64,000 nt of DNA from Agelaius tricolor (taxonomy: Eukaryota; Chordata; Aves; Passeriformes; Icteridae). The stretch covers positions 6,371,001 to 6,435,000 of the forward strand of contig JALJCS010000022.1 of the NCBI GenBank assembly GCA_023055355.1, read 5' to 3'. Of the stretch, positions 53,501 through 63,694 are shown one piece after another. Every line of letters begins with the position of its first letter. Position 1 is the first letter of the stretch. The notes under the pieces are model-generated. The model saw only the letters and a program-made list of their open reading frames with translations. It was not told the DNA's origin and did not search any database. Position numbers and translations under genes: made by a program.

Positions 53501-56500
53501 ATGTGCAGCCTTTTAATTCTGGGTGACCTGTACTCTGTCCTTTGGGAAGAAGTGGCCTACCTCCTCATCTGCCTGTTGTTGGAAGAGCTGTCTTCCTTGG
53601 CTTCTTCTTGGCATGCCTCCACTAGCTTGCTTTTAATTTGCACTGGCTTCAGCTTTGTCCCTTTGCTGAAAAAAATCCATCCCTGGTTTTCCCTGTCTGT
53701 TCACTGCTGCTGTGATTCCTCAGACACACACGAGGACTCTCTTGGATGTTAATGATTGAAGAGCCCTACTCTGATCAATGTTAAACATTTGAAATTATCT
53801 CCATTAGACTATAAGATGTTCTTCCAGGCTTTGAGCTTAATTATTCTGTAATAATTGCAAGACAGGCTATGTTCCAAAACCTGTGTATTTTAACATCAGG
53901 TCAACTTGCTGAGCTTGAAGCATCCCTTAATGAATACTGTGGCAAAATTCCCAGTACTCCATCTTTCCGTCCTGCTGCTGGCAATGTGTGCTGTGCCCAG
54001 TTCACAGGTAAAAATGGACTGAAAATACTAAGTTATGTCGCTTAAATTTCTTACCAAAAAGATACATTTTGTAATTATGTTTAGAAATGTTTTATATAGA
54101 GTTTATTTATCTCTGATTTTTAGCTGTGGGTAATGCTAGGTAGTGATTTGAAAAATTGTATCTGTAAAGTACCAATTTTAAAATGTCCCTTTATTGAGAA
54201 AACTCTTAACATTGGATTCAGATTATTTAGAATAGCTTATTAAGAGATCATGGAAAGTTTGTGGGTTTTTATGTTGCTAAGTACTGTTTCCCCAGGACTG
54301 GAAATAAGTATATCTTTGAAATTTCAATCCCCAAAAGAAGCACAGAAGAAATGGGATTACATGGAATGCTGCTGCTCTGTCCTTCTCGAAATACTACTGT
54401 AGCCAACACCTGGTAGTCCTGAGCTGTACTGAGATGCATGTATTTTTATATTGGTCTGTCAAAAAACCAAATCATTCTGCTCTCAGATATTACATCTCTC
54501 TTCCTTTCTAGAAGACAACCTTTGGTATCGTGCTGCTGTTACAGCTTATGCTTCTGAAGACACTGTTTTGGTGGACTATATGGATTATGGTAATTCCGAC
54601 TCTCTTCCACTGACCAGACTTCGACCTATAATTCCAAGCTTGATGGACTTGCCAGCTCAAGCCATAAGATGTAGCCTGGCAGGTATGAAGTAAATGATTA
54701 GCAGTTTCAAACTAGACAGGGGGAGAACAAGTGCTATTACATAACTACCACACCTGTAGTATCTCACATTGAAACATGGGGAAGGATGGAGGTGATGGTA
54801 GGCATTATTTCCAGAATTCTTAACTGTCATGGCATATCTACAAAATGTGACAGATATTTCTGAATGTACTTGCAGTTGCTGTACCTGTCCACACATTGGT
54901 GAGAGTTGGACTGACCTCAGAACCTTTCCACATTATGTGACTTTTTAGGTGTAAACCCACCCTTCGGAGCATGGACCTCCGAAGGTACTTGCTACATGAA
55001 AAGACTGGTGAAAGACAAAGTGTTGACAGTAAAAGTAGTGGATAAAGAGAGTTCTAAATCCGTGGTGGAGCTTACAGATGCCTCAGGTACTCCAGTAATA
55101 AATGTATCAAGCCTTCTCCTTGAGGAAGGCTTTGCAGCTGAGGAGCTGAGCATGGCCTTACCAGCAGCCAGAGGGAGTGATGTTGAGCAAGCCAAGGGTG
55201 AGTATGAACATGTCTTGCTGCCCTGGCATTGTTCACCTCTTCTAGAGTGGGTACAGAGAATGCAAGCTCTTATCTCTGAGAGCTTTTCAGCCTGGCTCAT
55301 CAAGTCCAGCCCTCACAAGTCCAAAGTTTATCCATAGCAACTTAACTGTAAAAAATTGTGTGTCTGTGTCTGTGTCCAAGTGTGCACTCTTAACAAAGTT
55401 GTTATTGCCTGCTTTTGGAAGTTGGTACTTTACTCTTGTTAGAAGTCTTGCAATTTCCAGTTGAAGTAGGTTATGGCTGGTTATTACCTAGTTATTCCTA
55501 CATCCTTATCCATTAGTGCAAATAATGTTTGCTCTATTGTCATCTTCATTGTCCTATATTTTACACATAGACCACATACTTAGTCCTTGAAAATTTGACT
55601 GTAGTAGCTTATAAAGCTTCAAGTTTATGCTTAAATTGTCTTGTTTGAATTTAGTGACCAAAGCTTCCAAGAGATTTTTGCTGAAGTTACATTAAATTTC
55701 TTTGAAATCTTGGGGAAGATTCCTGGCTTCTCTCTTATGAAGCATGCTAAGTTCCTTTTTTTCCCATCCTGTGTCTGGCAAACATTCTCTTCCGATCCAT
55801 TGGTACGGAAAACTTTTTGTCAAGTCTCTGTTCAAGTAATTTTGATTTTCTCACTAGAGGCCTTGTAGCCAGGACACAATTATTCCTTGTCTTTGTTCAG
55901 AAGAGTAAGGAATCTTACAAAAAATTAGAATAAACAGTAACTTTCCTGGCTATATCTAAACACATTTTGATCTGTGTCCCTCATCAAGGGCCTGTTTTGT
56001 ACTTCCTTGGTTTATTGGTTACCTCTCACCTTTTTGTCATTTCCATCACTGAGCCAGAGCTGTTGAATGCAGATTTTAAACAGAGTGTGTTCTCCAGTGC
56101 CATGATTTAGTGTTCCCATGATGTATTCTACGACTTGTGTGAAATAATAAGTTTCTTTCAGGTACCTGAGTATAATATTCACTGCAAACTTCTGCCACCA
56201 GTCTTTCTAGTAGTCTTTTTTGCTCTTCCTCCTCAGATTGTTTCCAGTAGTCTTGGTGATGGATGTTTCCCTTTTCTATGCTCCCTACCCTGTTTCCAGG
56301 AACCAAAGTTCCCCAGTGCCCCTCTTGCCCAGGCTGTTGCCTGCTAGCCTTTACTTCTGTATGTAATTACTCTTCCCTGCTATCTATGGCTTGCTCTTTT
56401 GGATAATGAAGAATTACATTAAAGAACGGGCATATTTCTCTTGGTTTTAGTCTGCAAAGAGGCTCTCACTGGTAATTAGTCTGTTTATAACAAGAAATTC

Positions 56501-59500
56501 AAGGATGTGAATGAGCATTTGGGATGGGTTTTTTTTTCCCTGTAAAAGTTACTTTAATTTCTTTTCATTCTGTGCTTTTTTCTGTCCTCTCTAGAGGACA
56601 CAACGAACAAAAGAATGTGCAAGTGGATTAAATTAACTCTTAACCAAACACTCAGTGTCATAGTGTGTACAGTGTACAATCCTGGAGAATTCTACTGTCA
56701 GATTTCAAACAGCCATGGTAAGTTTATTCAGCTTAATTCTTTCTGGTAGTTTCTTTGCTTCCTAGTTTGTCATTTATTATAGGTCTAATGAACTACTGTG
56801 TCAAGTAAGCTTACAGCACAAAGCTCTGAGGTTTAAATCTAAGAATACAAATGGAGTGACCAAGAAATTGGATCTTGCTATTGAAATCTGAAAATGTTGA
56901 AGATAAGCAGTAGAGGAAAGTGAAAGAGTTACCATAACCTAGCCAAAGGATAACTTAATTTTTTTCCACTGGAATAGTGGCCAGGCATGGAATAAGTTGT
57001 TGAGGAAGGTGGTAGAGTCATTGTCTCTGGAAGTGTGCAAGAGGCATCTGGATGTGGTACTTGGGGTGACTGTGGTGCTGCTGGGTTGATGGTTGCACTA
57101 AATGATCTTGAAGGGTCTTTTTCACCCTTCATGATTTAGTGATTCTGGTAATAAAAGCAAGCAAGAGACAAGTTCCCTGTGCCAAGACAGTATTTACAGG
57201 AGCTCTTTTCTAGTACGCTCCCATAATTTATAAAAACTTAAAGACAAATAATAATTGTAACAGAAAAATGAGAAAATGCAGCTATTGGGATGTTACTTCC
57301 TGTTGGATTAGTTAAAAAGTAATCTTGTTTCTCTATCAGAAGTCTGTATAAAGATTTCTGATAGCCATTGGCGTTTTAAATGCTAGAAAAGGAATGTGAC
57401 AAAATTCAGTGGCTGAAGAGGGAGCTAAAGGCATTCAAACAAAAAATATGGGGCAGCTCTTAAAAAGTGAGCGCTGTTTGTTCCTTTATTTACGTAATCA
57501 AGGAGTACATTTTAAGATTTATGAGTAAACTGTAGAGTGAACAGCATTGATAAAGTTCAGGTCAGCTCATTTCATTGATCTCATCTTTGTTTTTTTTCTA
57601 ATTTTCAGAGTTACTTGCTCTAAACTCACTTAACAAAACATTGTCTGAATACTGTCAGAAAACACCACCAGATGTTTTTGAGCCTGAGAATGGAGACCCT
57701 TGCTGTGCTTTTTACTCTGGCAAGTAACAGACTAAAATAGTTATGTGTTTATAGGGTGAACATGAAAAATCAGCTGACAGTTCACATTAGTAGAGAACAG
57801 CAGAGAATTGTATTTCTTTACTAACAAGTGAAAGCTGGTAGACTTAGCAAATGTGTGAAGTAATTATTAATTTTTTTTTAATCTTTAAATTAGAGGATGG
57901 TAACTGGTACCGTGCTGTGGTGCAAAATGTCACTTCAGATGGAAGTGTTCGAGTGAGCTTTGTGGACTATGGGAACACTGAGCACGTACCACGGGATAAC
58001 ATCCGACAGATCTCGTCCTCTTTCCTAAAACTCCCATTTCAAGCAATTAAATGCTGGCTCTCAGGTGAATCTTATTTTCTCTTACAAGAGCTCTTGCATT
58101 TAGAAACTTGCTGCTTTGGGGGAAGGAGGTGATGACAGGGAATGCTGTGCAGAACTCTGTTCTTTTGGGTTTCTTTGTTTGCTTTCTCTTCTCCGAGCAA
58201 TTCTCTGGAATGATCTGCATGGACTTTGCTTACTGCTTTACTGCTCAAAAGGGAGCTTGTTCAGTTTGCTTCAACTGTAATGCTTACTGCTTTTTGGTTG
58301 TTGCCTTCCTAGGAGTAAAAGTGCTTTTGTGCAACTTTATTTCTCAAAGCTTTTGCAGGCAATGGAGCTAATGTGTTTTAGTGAAGCTAGTTGGCCTTTC
58401 AGTGCTCTTTCATTTGACTCCTGAAGAGTTTGGCACTGTATTGCTGTTTCTCAGTGTTTTGCAAATTCCTTTTCCACAGCAATCAAAATTCTGCAGAACT
58501 TCTCTTTCTTTCTGGTGTAGCCTGCTTGGTTTAAAAATGAAAAACGTGGAAACAGGAAAAAGCTCGAAACCTCATTTTGTTCAAGTGTCTTGTGCTGTTC
58601 CCCTGCCCACCCACCCTTAAAACACTTAGGTTTTGTCTGCTCCTTTGATAAAAAGGCTTGATTATACTGATCCAAAACCAGTTTTAATAATGTTGTTTGT
58701 GCTGAGGCAAAGGATTTACTTGGCTGAATCATTAAATATAGAAGATAAAACTTGGGAGTCCTGAGAAAATGTGGACATTTAGAAAAAAGGAGGAAGAGGG
58801 AGAGCAGTTAACAGGATGAAAGACAATGTGTTTCCCTAGGGTAGTAAAAGTAGCCTTGATATTTCAGGGTATGCTCTAAAGAAAATTTTTAAAGTATTTT
58901 TAAATGAAATTATAATGTTGAGGAAAGTCAATATTAATGAATGAAGATATTTTAGCAGTTTCTTACTTCCCAGGTATAAAGCCTGGAAACAGCAAGTGGA
59001 ATCCAGAAGCTACAAGAAGATTTCATATGTACACTTCAGGCTTAGAGCTTCAAGCCACAGTAACTTCCCTTTCTGAGGATGGGGCAGGTGTAGTGCTTAC
59101 TGATAATTCCACAGATTGTCCAACAATTATCAATGAGATACTAACTTCAGAAAAACTGGTTGTAAAGGAAGTTCTACAAGATAAAAATGACTTTCCAAAC
59201 ACATCTGTTGACCAGAAAGGTAATTAAAGGAATGTTAATTTTTAGATTTAACAAGAATTTTCAGTATTCCAGCCTTTAACTGTTATTTTCTTGTTTAACT
59301 ACCGTTAATATCAATGCATAGTTTTGGGTATATTGTCAGTTCTTACAGCTGAACACCAACTGCCCTGCAGGTGGCATTACAGACAAAAAAAGAAAGTTAA
59401 AAATCTGTGTGTCTTAAATGAATGTTTGACTCTGTGGGAATCAGAGAATTACAAGTTTTCTATGACTAAAACTTTTCTCATGTTTGCTTTTCAAGGTCTT

Positions 59501-62053
59501 CTTTTCTTTTTTCTGAGCTGTTTTTTACTTTAGCTACTTTTATATGCCAACAGTTTATGAACAGCAAAGTAAGCATTATTTATCTTGATTTAGATTTGTC
59601 TTCCTGAAGGGAAGGCAGGTAGTTGTGTCTGAAATTCAAAAAATTATTATAAATATCAAATAAAATAACAGTTCCTTAAAATATATGTATGTTTGGAGGA
59701 CAGTGCTAACACTGCATTTTCTTACCATTTCTGTTAGCAGCCTCACTTGGGCACTGGAAGTCAATTGAATTGGCTGTAGATGAAACCATGTCTGTCTGTG
59801 TAACTGAAGTTGTAAGCCCAGACTTGTTCTATGCTGTACCATTTCCAAATAAAGGTAAGAAAAAGTGTTCATTGTTCCTAATACCAGTAAGAAGTCACTG
59901 TTGCAAGCTAGTTAATAAAATTGTGTGTAGTGAACTGAACCATGTAGAAATGTATCTTGGGCAGTAGGAAAATATAAAAATGTCAAAGATGGGAGCAGGG
60001 GCTTCAGTATGCTCTTCACTGTACCCAGATGTGGTTAGTGAATGTGGGGTTTTTCCTGTAGGTCAAAAGAAGCTCTTTAAGGAGCTGGTTTCACTGGAAG
60101 ACTATTGTAGATCTTGCAACAAGCAGCCCTTCCAGCCAAAACTGGGTGAAGCCTGTTGTGCTCAGTTTTCAGGTGAGACAATCGTTTGTTCTTCCATTTC
60201 CTTGGCCAGTGTAAAACACAGCTTTCATTTTTGCTGTAGACAAAGGAAAAACACCAACTTGAAAGTGCTTATGGATCTCTTAATTGTGCTTCTTGTCAAT
60301 TGGCCTCTAATATATCTACCACAGTATTTAAAAATTCTTTAAAAACTCTACAGTTTCTTGTTCTTGGGATAAACTGTGTTTCTAAGATGATTCTTCACAC
60401 GTGACCATTCTTGTCCCAATCTTTTCAGGTAATGGCAATTGGTACAGAGCTGTTGTTCTGGAAGCTTCCCAGTCTGCAGTGAAAGTTCTGTATGGAGACT
60501 ATGGCAACACAGAAACTTTACCCCTTTCAAAGGTGCTGCCAATCACTGATTCCTATTTAAAGCTGCCTTTTCAGACTATTACATGTTCACTTGCAGGTAA
60601 GAAAACCACCCCAAAAAAAACCACACCCCAAAAACCTCTGACTGGTTTTTGTGAACATTATCATTTTTTACCTGTTCTGGAAGTAGTGTTCATTCCTTAA
60701 TACTGGTAAAAAACATGACAATCTTCTGAAATAGTATATTGGTAAGCACAGTAAAAGCTGGTTTAGAAAGCATGGGTTTAGTTCATTATCTCTAGAATTT
60801 CAGCTATTTATATTAGGAAAATTTAGCATCATATTTTCCAAAGCATATATATATGATTCAAGTTATATCTTAAAGGAATTATTTATATAACAGACTTGAT
60901 TTTCCTTTTTCCACAGGAATAGAGAAAGCTGAGTGGTCTCCATTAGTGCTTGACACGTTGAAAAAACTGTTATTGAAGCAACATGTCACAATTACAGTGA
61001 AAGGGATTAATGGAAATGTTAATTTAGTAACAGTGGAGAAGCACTTGGACAATGGTTATGTGAATGTAGCTGATAAACTGCTAAAGGAGGGTTTGGTCAC
61101 ATCCTGCAGTGCTGAAAACTCACACAGTGAACATCAAGGTACATATTTTGGCTTGATTACTTCAGTTTGCTTATTCTGAAGAGCTTGTAAGCGCATGGGG
61201 TGGCTAAATGACTTTTCCTTCTAAAAATCTTGGACAAAGCCACATGTCACCTCTTAAATTAGGGAAGGAATGTGTATGTGTGTATTTTGCTCATTCACTC
61301 TGGTTTTTGTAGGTAATGAAGGTGAGATCAGCTGCTGCTGCAAAGAATTAAAAGTGCAAGTAAGATTTACTCCAAGCAATACTTCCTTTTTTATGTTTCC
61401 AGAATTCAAAAGAAACCCTGTGTAGGAAGCAAATGGGAGTAGGGGGAATAATAGCTACTGAAACATGGGAGTTTAGTGAAATGTATCCTGACACTTGTTC
61501 TCAGGTTTTTGATATATGGTAATAATTAGAGCACCCTGAAGCTGAGGGAGGATGGTGTTTAGAGCACACAGACTTCATTAGGCTGTACTTTGCCCCACAG
61601 ACAGCTCTTACTTCATTTTTCAAGTGTTTGAAGTCTCAGGAGTGGCACTTTTCTCTGTTACCCAATTTAAGATGGTGATCTCAATCTTAATTTGAGTATT
61701 TAATCAATTTGGTTTGAGGAAGCTGCTTCAGGAAAAAAAACGGGGGGAGGGATATATACATGGACAAGGGGAAGTCAGCTACAGTTCTGTTGGCTTTTTC
61801 CCCTTCCAGAAGACTTTACAACAGAAAGGAACTAAATCTATTTATTGAATTAATATGGTATTTAGCTGAGTTTGTCCATTAGCATCTACCCTGATCTGTA
61901 ATCAGCAATTAAAAAACTCCCAGAATTGTATATTTCTAACTCTTTCTGCTTATTCCACAGCTTGAAAAGCATAAACAAGTCCTACTCTTCCTTTTAAACA
62001 AGTTTGGGAATCCAGACGGATTCACTGATATGAAAAATCTGTTGAACCACTAA
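47510..62053 (+). CDS. TDRD1: TDRD1 coding region (up to 22 exons), MYND plus three extended Tudor domains
   Basis: Exons 2-22 join in frame to 888 codons from the Met at 48709; an in-frame ATG at 47510 in exon 1 would add 47. Family knowledge: TDRD1 is a germ-cell scaffold of nuage that binds symmetrically dimethylated arginines of PIWI proteins and supports piRNA production and transposon silencing. Visible domains, numbered from the 48709 Met: a MYND finger (87-123; C-x2-C-x7-C-x2-C-x5-C-x3-C-x7-H-x3-C, all ligands present), then three extended Tudor domains with cores WYRAAV...DYMDYGN (285-308), WYRAVV...FVDYGN (503-526) and WYRAVV...YGDYGN (717-739). All keep the aromatic and DYGN cage residues. 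A C-terminal [20 protein letters not shown] segment matches the mammalian end. Mammalian TDRD1 has four Tudor domains (about 1,180 residues); the first is absent here. No inactivating change was seen, so the gene looks functional. Confidence 0.93.
47640..47945 (+). repeat. GC-rich minisatellite, about seven 37-48 bp units
   Basis: Units begin GGCGGCCCGGGGTGAGCGCT and continue with variants of GCTTTCGGGGGAGAGAGGGG or GCTCCGAGGGGCGGCAGG. Five units keep the sequence CGGGGTGAGCG, a good 5' splice site (GT at 47659, 47704, 47748, 47830 and 47912); one has GATGAG, and one unit is diverged. It lies just after the presumed TDRD1 start. Confidence 0.9.
47991..48656 (+). other. TDRD1: TDRD1 intron 1 (AT-rich part)
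   Basis: AT-rich intronic sequence between the CpG island and the exon 2 acceptor TTTTGCAG. It includes a cluster of 'atttaatc/acttaa' runs at 48000-48075. No gene was seen. Confidence 0.6.
48657..48775 (+). CDS. TDRD1: TDRD1 exon 2
   Basis: Acceptor TTTTGCAG, donor G|GTACAA. The frame is open over the whole exon ([17 protein letters not shown] then [14 protein letters not shown]). The ATG at 48709 is the conservative start; MPEPHN resembles the mammalian MTEPFN. The upstream SNVNL may match mammalian SRNNL, which would make the whole exon coding. Confidence 0.8.
49913..49977 (+). CDS. TDRD1: TDRD1 exon 3
   Basis: 65 bases encoding [19 protein letters not shown] (residues 23-44). Acceptor CTTCTAG, donor GTGAGT. 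N-terminal linker, poorly conserved; support is from phase and splice sites. Confidence 0.8.
50174..50321 (+). CDS. TDRD1: TDRD1 exon 4 (start of MYND finger)
   Basis: 148 bases, residues 45-94. Ends [15 protein letters not shown], the first zinc ligand pair of the MYND finger, nearly identical to mammalian TDRD1. Acceptor CCACAG, donor G|GTAAGT. Confidence 0.95.
50701..50806 (+). CDS. TDRD1: TDRD1 exon 5 (rest of MYND finger)
   Basis: 106 bases, residues 94-129: [20 protein letters not shown] and [14 protein letters not shown]. Completes the eight zinc ligands. The acceptor follows a 17-base T run (TTTGTTTTAG); donor AA|GTAAGT. Confidence 0.97.
51137..51176 (+). CDS. TDRD1: TDRD1 exon 6 (short linker exon)
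   Basis: 40 bases: [14 protein letters not shown], residues 129-142. Acceptor GATTACAG, donor AAG|GTATGT, ending in phase 0. It corresponds to the linker after the MYND finger in mammals (NFHKLENKSS...). Confidence 0.82.
51280..51328 (+). CDS. TDRD1: TDRD1 exon 7 (segment that follows Tudor 1 in mammals)
   Basis: 49 bases: [16 protein letters not shown], residues 143-158. Acceptor ATTGCAG, donor G|GTGAGT. It matches mammalian EEEVVTFAVEVELPNSG, which lies at the end of the first extended Tudor domain. It sits only 103 bp after exon 6, so the Tudor 1 core is absent from the gene. Confidence 0.85.
51329..52825 (+). other. TDRD1: TDRD1 intron 7
   Basis: 1.5 kb intron with GTGAGT donor and TATTTTAG acceptor. 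I searched it by eye for WYR/WNR and DYGN-type coding and found none. No repeat was recognised. Confidence 0.6.
52826..52906 (+). CDS. TDRD1: TDRD1 exon 8
   Basis: 81 bases, residues 159-185: [20 protein letters not shown]. Acceptor TATTTTAG, donor G|GTAAGC. Counterpart of mammalian KLLDHVLIEMGYGLKPSG; the core of the original fold is weakly kept. Confidence 0.82.
53225..53401 (+). CDS. TDRD1: TDRD1 exon 9 (start of first remaining eTudor)
   Basis: 177 bases, residues 186-245. Ends [20 protein letters not shown] and CQRMQSA, the strand pair that opens an extended Tudor domain. Acceptor GTGCAG, donor C|GTAAGT. Confidence 0.94.
53900..54007 (+). CDS. TDRD1: TDRD1 exon 10
   Basis: 108 bases, residues 245-281: [18 protein letters not shown] through GNVCCAQFT. 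Acceptor CATCAG, donor G|GTAAAA. Confidence 0.95.
54512..54682 (+). CDS. TDRD1: TDRD1 exon 11 (Tudor core of first remaining eTudor)
   Basis: 171 bases, residues 281-338. Contains [16 protein letters not shown] and [17 protein letters not shown], then [11 protein letters not shown]. The aromatic cage and DYGN motif are intact, matching mammalian Tudor 2. Acceptor TTTCTAG, donor G|GTATGA. Confidence 0.97.
54949..55197 (+). CDS. TDRD1: TDRD1 exon 12 (SN-like C-terminal half)
   Basis: 249 bases, residues 338-421: [20 protein letters not shown], then [19 protein letters not shown] and [12 protein letters not shown]. This is the staphylococcal-nuclease-like second half of the extended Tudor fold. 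Acceptor TTTTTAG, donor G|GTGAGT. Confidence 0.95.
55198..56594 (+). other. TDRD1: TDRD1 intron 12
   Basis: 1.4 kb intron with GT-AG ends. Contains a short TGTGTCTG-rich stretch near 55358-55382. No other exon or mobile element was recognised. Confidence 0.6.
56595..56717 (+). CDS. TDRD1: TDRD1 exon 13 (start of second remaining eTudor)
   Basis: 123 bases, residues 421-462: [20 protein letters not shown] and [19 protein letters not shown]. Acceptor CTCTAG, donor G|GTAAGT. Confidence 0.93.
56960..57150 (+). mobile_element. CR1 3'-end fragment in TDRD1 intron 13
   Basis: Sense CR1 tail: 'ggaataagttgttgaggaag', 'gtggtagagtcattgtctct', 'ggaagtgtgcaagaggcatc', and 'atgatttagtgattctgg' at the end. 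It lies in the same orientation as the gene and outside the splice signals. Confidence 0.9.
57609..57719 (+). CDS. TDRD1: TDRD1 exon 14 (non-canonical GC donor)
   Basis: 111 bases, residues 462-499: [18 protein letters not shown] through GDPCCAFYS. Acceptor ATTTTCAG. The donor is TCTG|GCAAGT, a GC-type donor; it keeps the frame into exon 15, as the phase of every neighbouring exon requires. A GT four bases further on would shift the frame. Confidence 0.9.
57894..58064 (+). CDS. TDRD1: TDRD1 exon 15 (Tudor core of second remaining eTudor)
   Basis: 171 bases, residues 499-556: [20 protein letters not shown], then [13 protein letters not shown] and [11 protein letters not shown]. Cage residues are intact; counterpart of mammalian Tudor 3. 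Acceptor AAATTAG, donor G|GTGAAT. Confidence 0.97.
58065..58973 (+). other. TDRD1: TDRD1 intron 15
   Basis: 0.9 kb intron, GT-AG. Open frames on both strands here are short and lack conserved motifs. Confidence 0.6.
58974..59219 (+). CDS. TDRD1: TDRD1 exon 16
   Basis: 246 bases, residues 556-638: [38 protein letters not shown] and [17 protein letters not shown]. Second half of the eTudor fold. Acceptor TTCCCAG, donor G|GTAATT. Confidence 0.94.
59741..59854 (+). CDS. TDRD1: TDRD1 exon 17 (start of third remaining eTudor; NAGNAG acceptor)
   Basis: 114 bases, residues 638-676: [18 protein letters not shown] and [13 protein letters not shown]. The acceptor is TTAGCAG; use of the first AG would start the exon at 59738 and insert one Ala without changing the frame. 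Donor G|GTAAGA. Confidence 0.93.
60062..60172 (+). CDS. TDRD1: TDRD1 exon 18
   Basis: 111 bases, residues 676-713: [20 protein letters not shown] through GEACCAQFS. Acceptor CCTGTAG, donor G|GTGAGA. Confidence 0.95.
60429..60596 (+). CDS. TDRD1: TDRD1 exon 19 (Tudor core of third remaining eTudor)
   Basis: 168 bases, residues 713-769: [37 protein letters not shown] and [11 protein letters not shown]. Cage residues are intact; counterpart of mammalian Tudor 4. Acceptor TTTTCAG, donor G|GTAAGA. Confidence 0.97.
60917..61138 (+). CDS. TDRD1: TDRD1 exon 20
   Basis: 222 bases, residues 769-843: [39 protein letters not shown] and [15 protein letters not shown]. Second half of the last eTudor. Acceptor TCCACAG, donor G|GTACAT. 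Confidence 0.95.
61313..61359 (+). CDS. TDRD1: TDRD1 exon 21
   Basis: 47 bases: [15 protein letters not shown], residues 843-858. The CCC motif matches mammalian MNCCCTELQKQ. Acceptor TTTGTAG, donor CAA|GTAAGA, ending in phase 0. Confidence 0.92.
61360..61960 (+). other. TDRD1: TDRD1 intron 21
   Basis: 0.6 kb last intron, GT-AG, with no other feature recognised. Confidence 0.65.
61961..62053 (+). CDS. TDRD1: TDRD1 exon 22 (last exon, coding part)
   Basis: 93 bases: [20 protein letters not shown] through MKNLLNH and TAA at 62051-62053. Matches the mammalian C-terminus VEKHEHILLFLLNN...MKKLLK. Acceptor TTCCACAG. Confidence 0.96.
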   Translation, partial: LEKHKQVLLFLLNKFGNPDGFTDMKNLLNH

Positions 62054-62755
62054 GTCTCTGACATGCACCATTTCATTTTTGTGTCCACCAAGTTGCTGCA
62101 GTTCCTTTTTTAGAAGATCAAGAGCATCAGCTTAAAAAATGAGGGTCACTTTGTAGAAACTGTGCTAAGTACCTGCATTTATCTGTATGCTTGGTTGTTA
62201 CTGTGACACAAGTATGTAACTTGGAGGATTGCAAACCTGCAAGCTAAAATTTCTGTTCTGTTCTTGTTTTATGCCACCATGTGCTACTAAACATTTTGCT
62301 TGTATTTTCTTGTTGACTGCACAGAAGTTTATGGGATGGCCATTACATTGTGAGTCTGTTCTGCAGACTTGCATTTGGAATGATTGTAATTGTAAGGCTC
62401 ACTTAACTTTGGTACCATTTATATCACTTGAAAAACTCTGTATCTTCTTTAATTACTGGTATTTCAGCCTAATTTCTGGTCTGAAGTTAGACCACCATTT
62501 TTCTTCATAACCTTGATTTCAGTATCATTAAAGGTTCCATGTTGTCTTGGACTGCATACAGATAGTTCTCTCTAAAATCAGTAAACACTTCAATGTGCAC
62601 AGTTCCTTTTTTACACTTATGCTGTATAATATGCATCAGTGAGTGTTATTTTGAAGTGAATTGTATTGAAGCTGTTTTTTGTGTAGCTACATCATCAGGA
62701 TTTCTACCCCATCAAGTTTTCACATCATAATAAAAAAGACCTAGTCTCAGCTATG
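62054..62755 (+). other. TDRD1: TDRD1 3' untranslated region (predicted)
   Basis: About 0.7 kb between the stop codon and the AATAAA at 62729-62734. A weaker ATTAAA at 62527-62532 could give a shorter form. Confidence 0.65.
62729..62734 (+). terminator. TDRD1: Poly(A) signal AATAAA for TDRD1
   Basis: First canonical AATAAA after the TDRD1 stop, followed by AT-rich sequence. Cleavage is expected near 62745-62760. Confidence 0.65.
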
Positions 62756-63694
62756 ACAAAAATACTGAATCAAATTGTTAAGAGATTATCAGTATTTTAG
62801 TATTAAGAGATTAGCAGTCATTTCTGACTAATTCAGGAATGTCAGATTACTTTTTGTGGAACACAGTAGACATTTGCTGATTGAAACTGCAGGGTCAGCC
62901 TTCTTGTCCACTTACAACACATACTTCAAGTTTGGGCTTTTGCAGATTGGAAGAATCTTGAGATTAAAATTGTTGCAAAATATTTTCCTTTGACTTAATG
63001 TTTTATTACACTCAAATTGCCTCAGATTTTTTTTCCCTGCTTCTTAGTTTTTGTTGCATCATATTCTTGCAGTAATAACTAATAATTAGATGAATGCTTG
63101 CACTTGAATTTCTGAAGTTCTGTTCGTGCCCCTGATTCTGAACCAAGACTGTGGCTTTGTCAAGTGTCCTTTGACTCCCTGGGAGCAGAGTGACTTGCAC
63201 AAGGATTTGCTCTCATGCAAAGCACCTCACTGATGATTTAGTACTCCCACACCTCTTGTTCACTTGTCCACATCCTCCCTCAAAAGTGAACTGCAAATCT
63301 AGAATAACAGCACTTTTGAAAGGGAAGTAATAGGAAATTAATAAAAATTACCTAGCACTGCAAAGCAATAAGGCTTTTTTTATCCTTATAATTTTAATTT
63401 ATGAAGCACTGTTGGAGGAACTTGAGTATACTTTGCTTACTGGGTTTGGCTGCAATTATTTATTATTTAGCAGTTGGTGTGTTCCTAACTGCATACTGTG
63501 AGGTAGACACAAGGGTGTGTTTCGCCTGTACAATTCAAAAATTATTGATCCTTGTTTAGGTTTTGTGTGGGAAGAGGTGTGCAAGCTCTTCTTTGACTGA
63601 AAGAGTTCAGTTCTGTGCAACTGCTAGTACTGGCACAGAATAATAATAATAATAGCATAATAACAAAACATAATTTTTAAAACGGGTCCCTTAC
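62756..63694. other. Intergenic stretch after TDRD1
   Basis: No gene was recognised. The only repeat of note is the short (AAT) run at 63640-63654. Confidence 0.5.
63640..63654 (+). repeat. (AAT)5 microsatellite
   Basis: Five uninterrupted AAT units. Confidence 0.9.

Noticed and set aside
53324..53752. 142-codon plus-strand frame running out of TDRD1 exon 9
   Set aside because: It is in a different frame from the TDRD1 coding sequence and mostly intronic; a shadow of the real exon.
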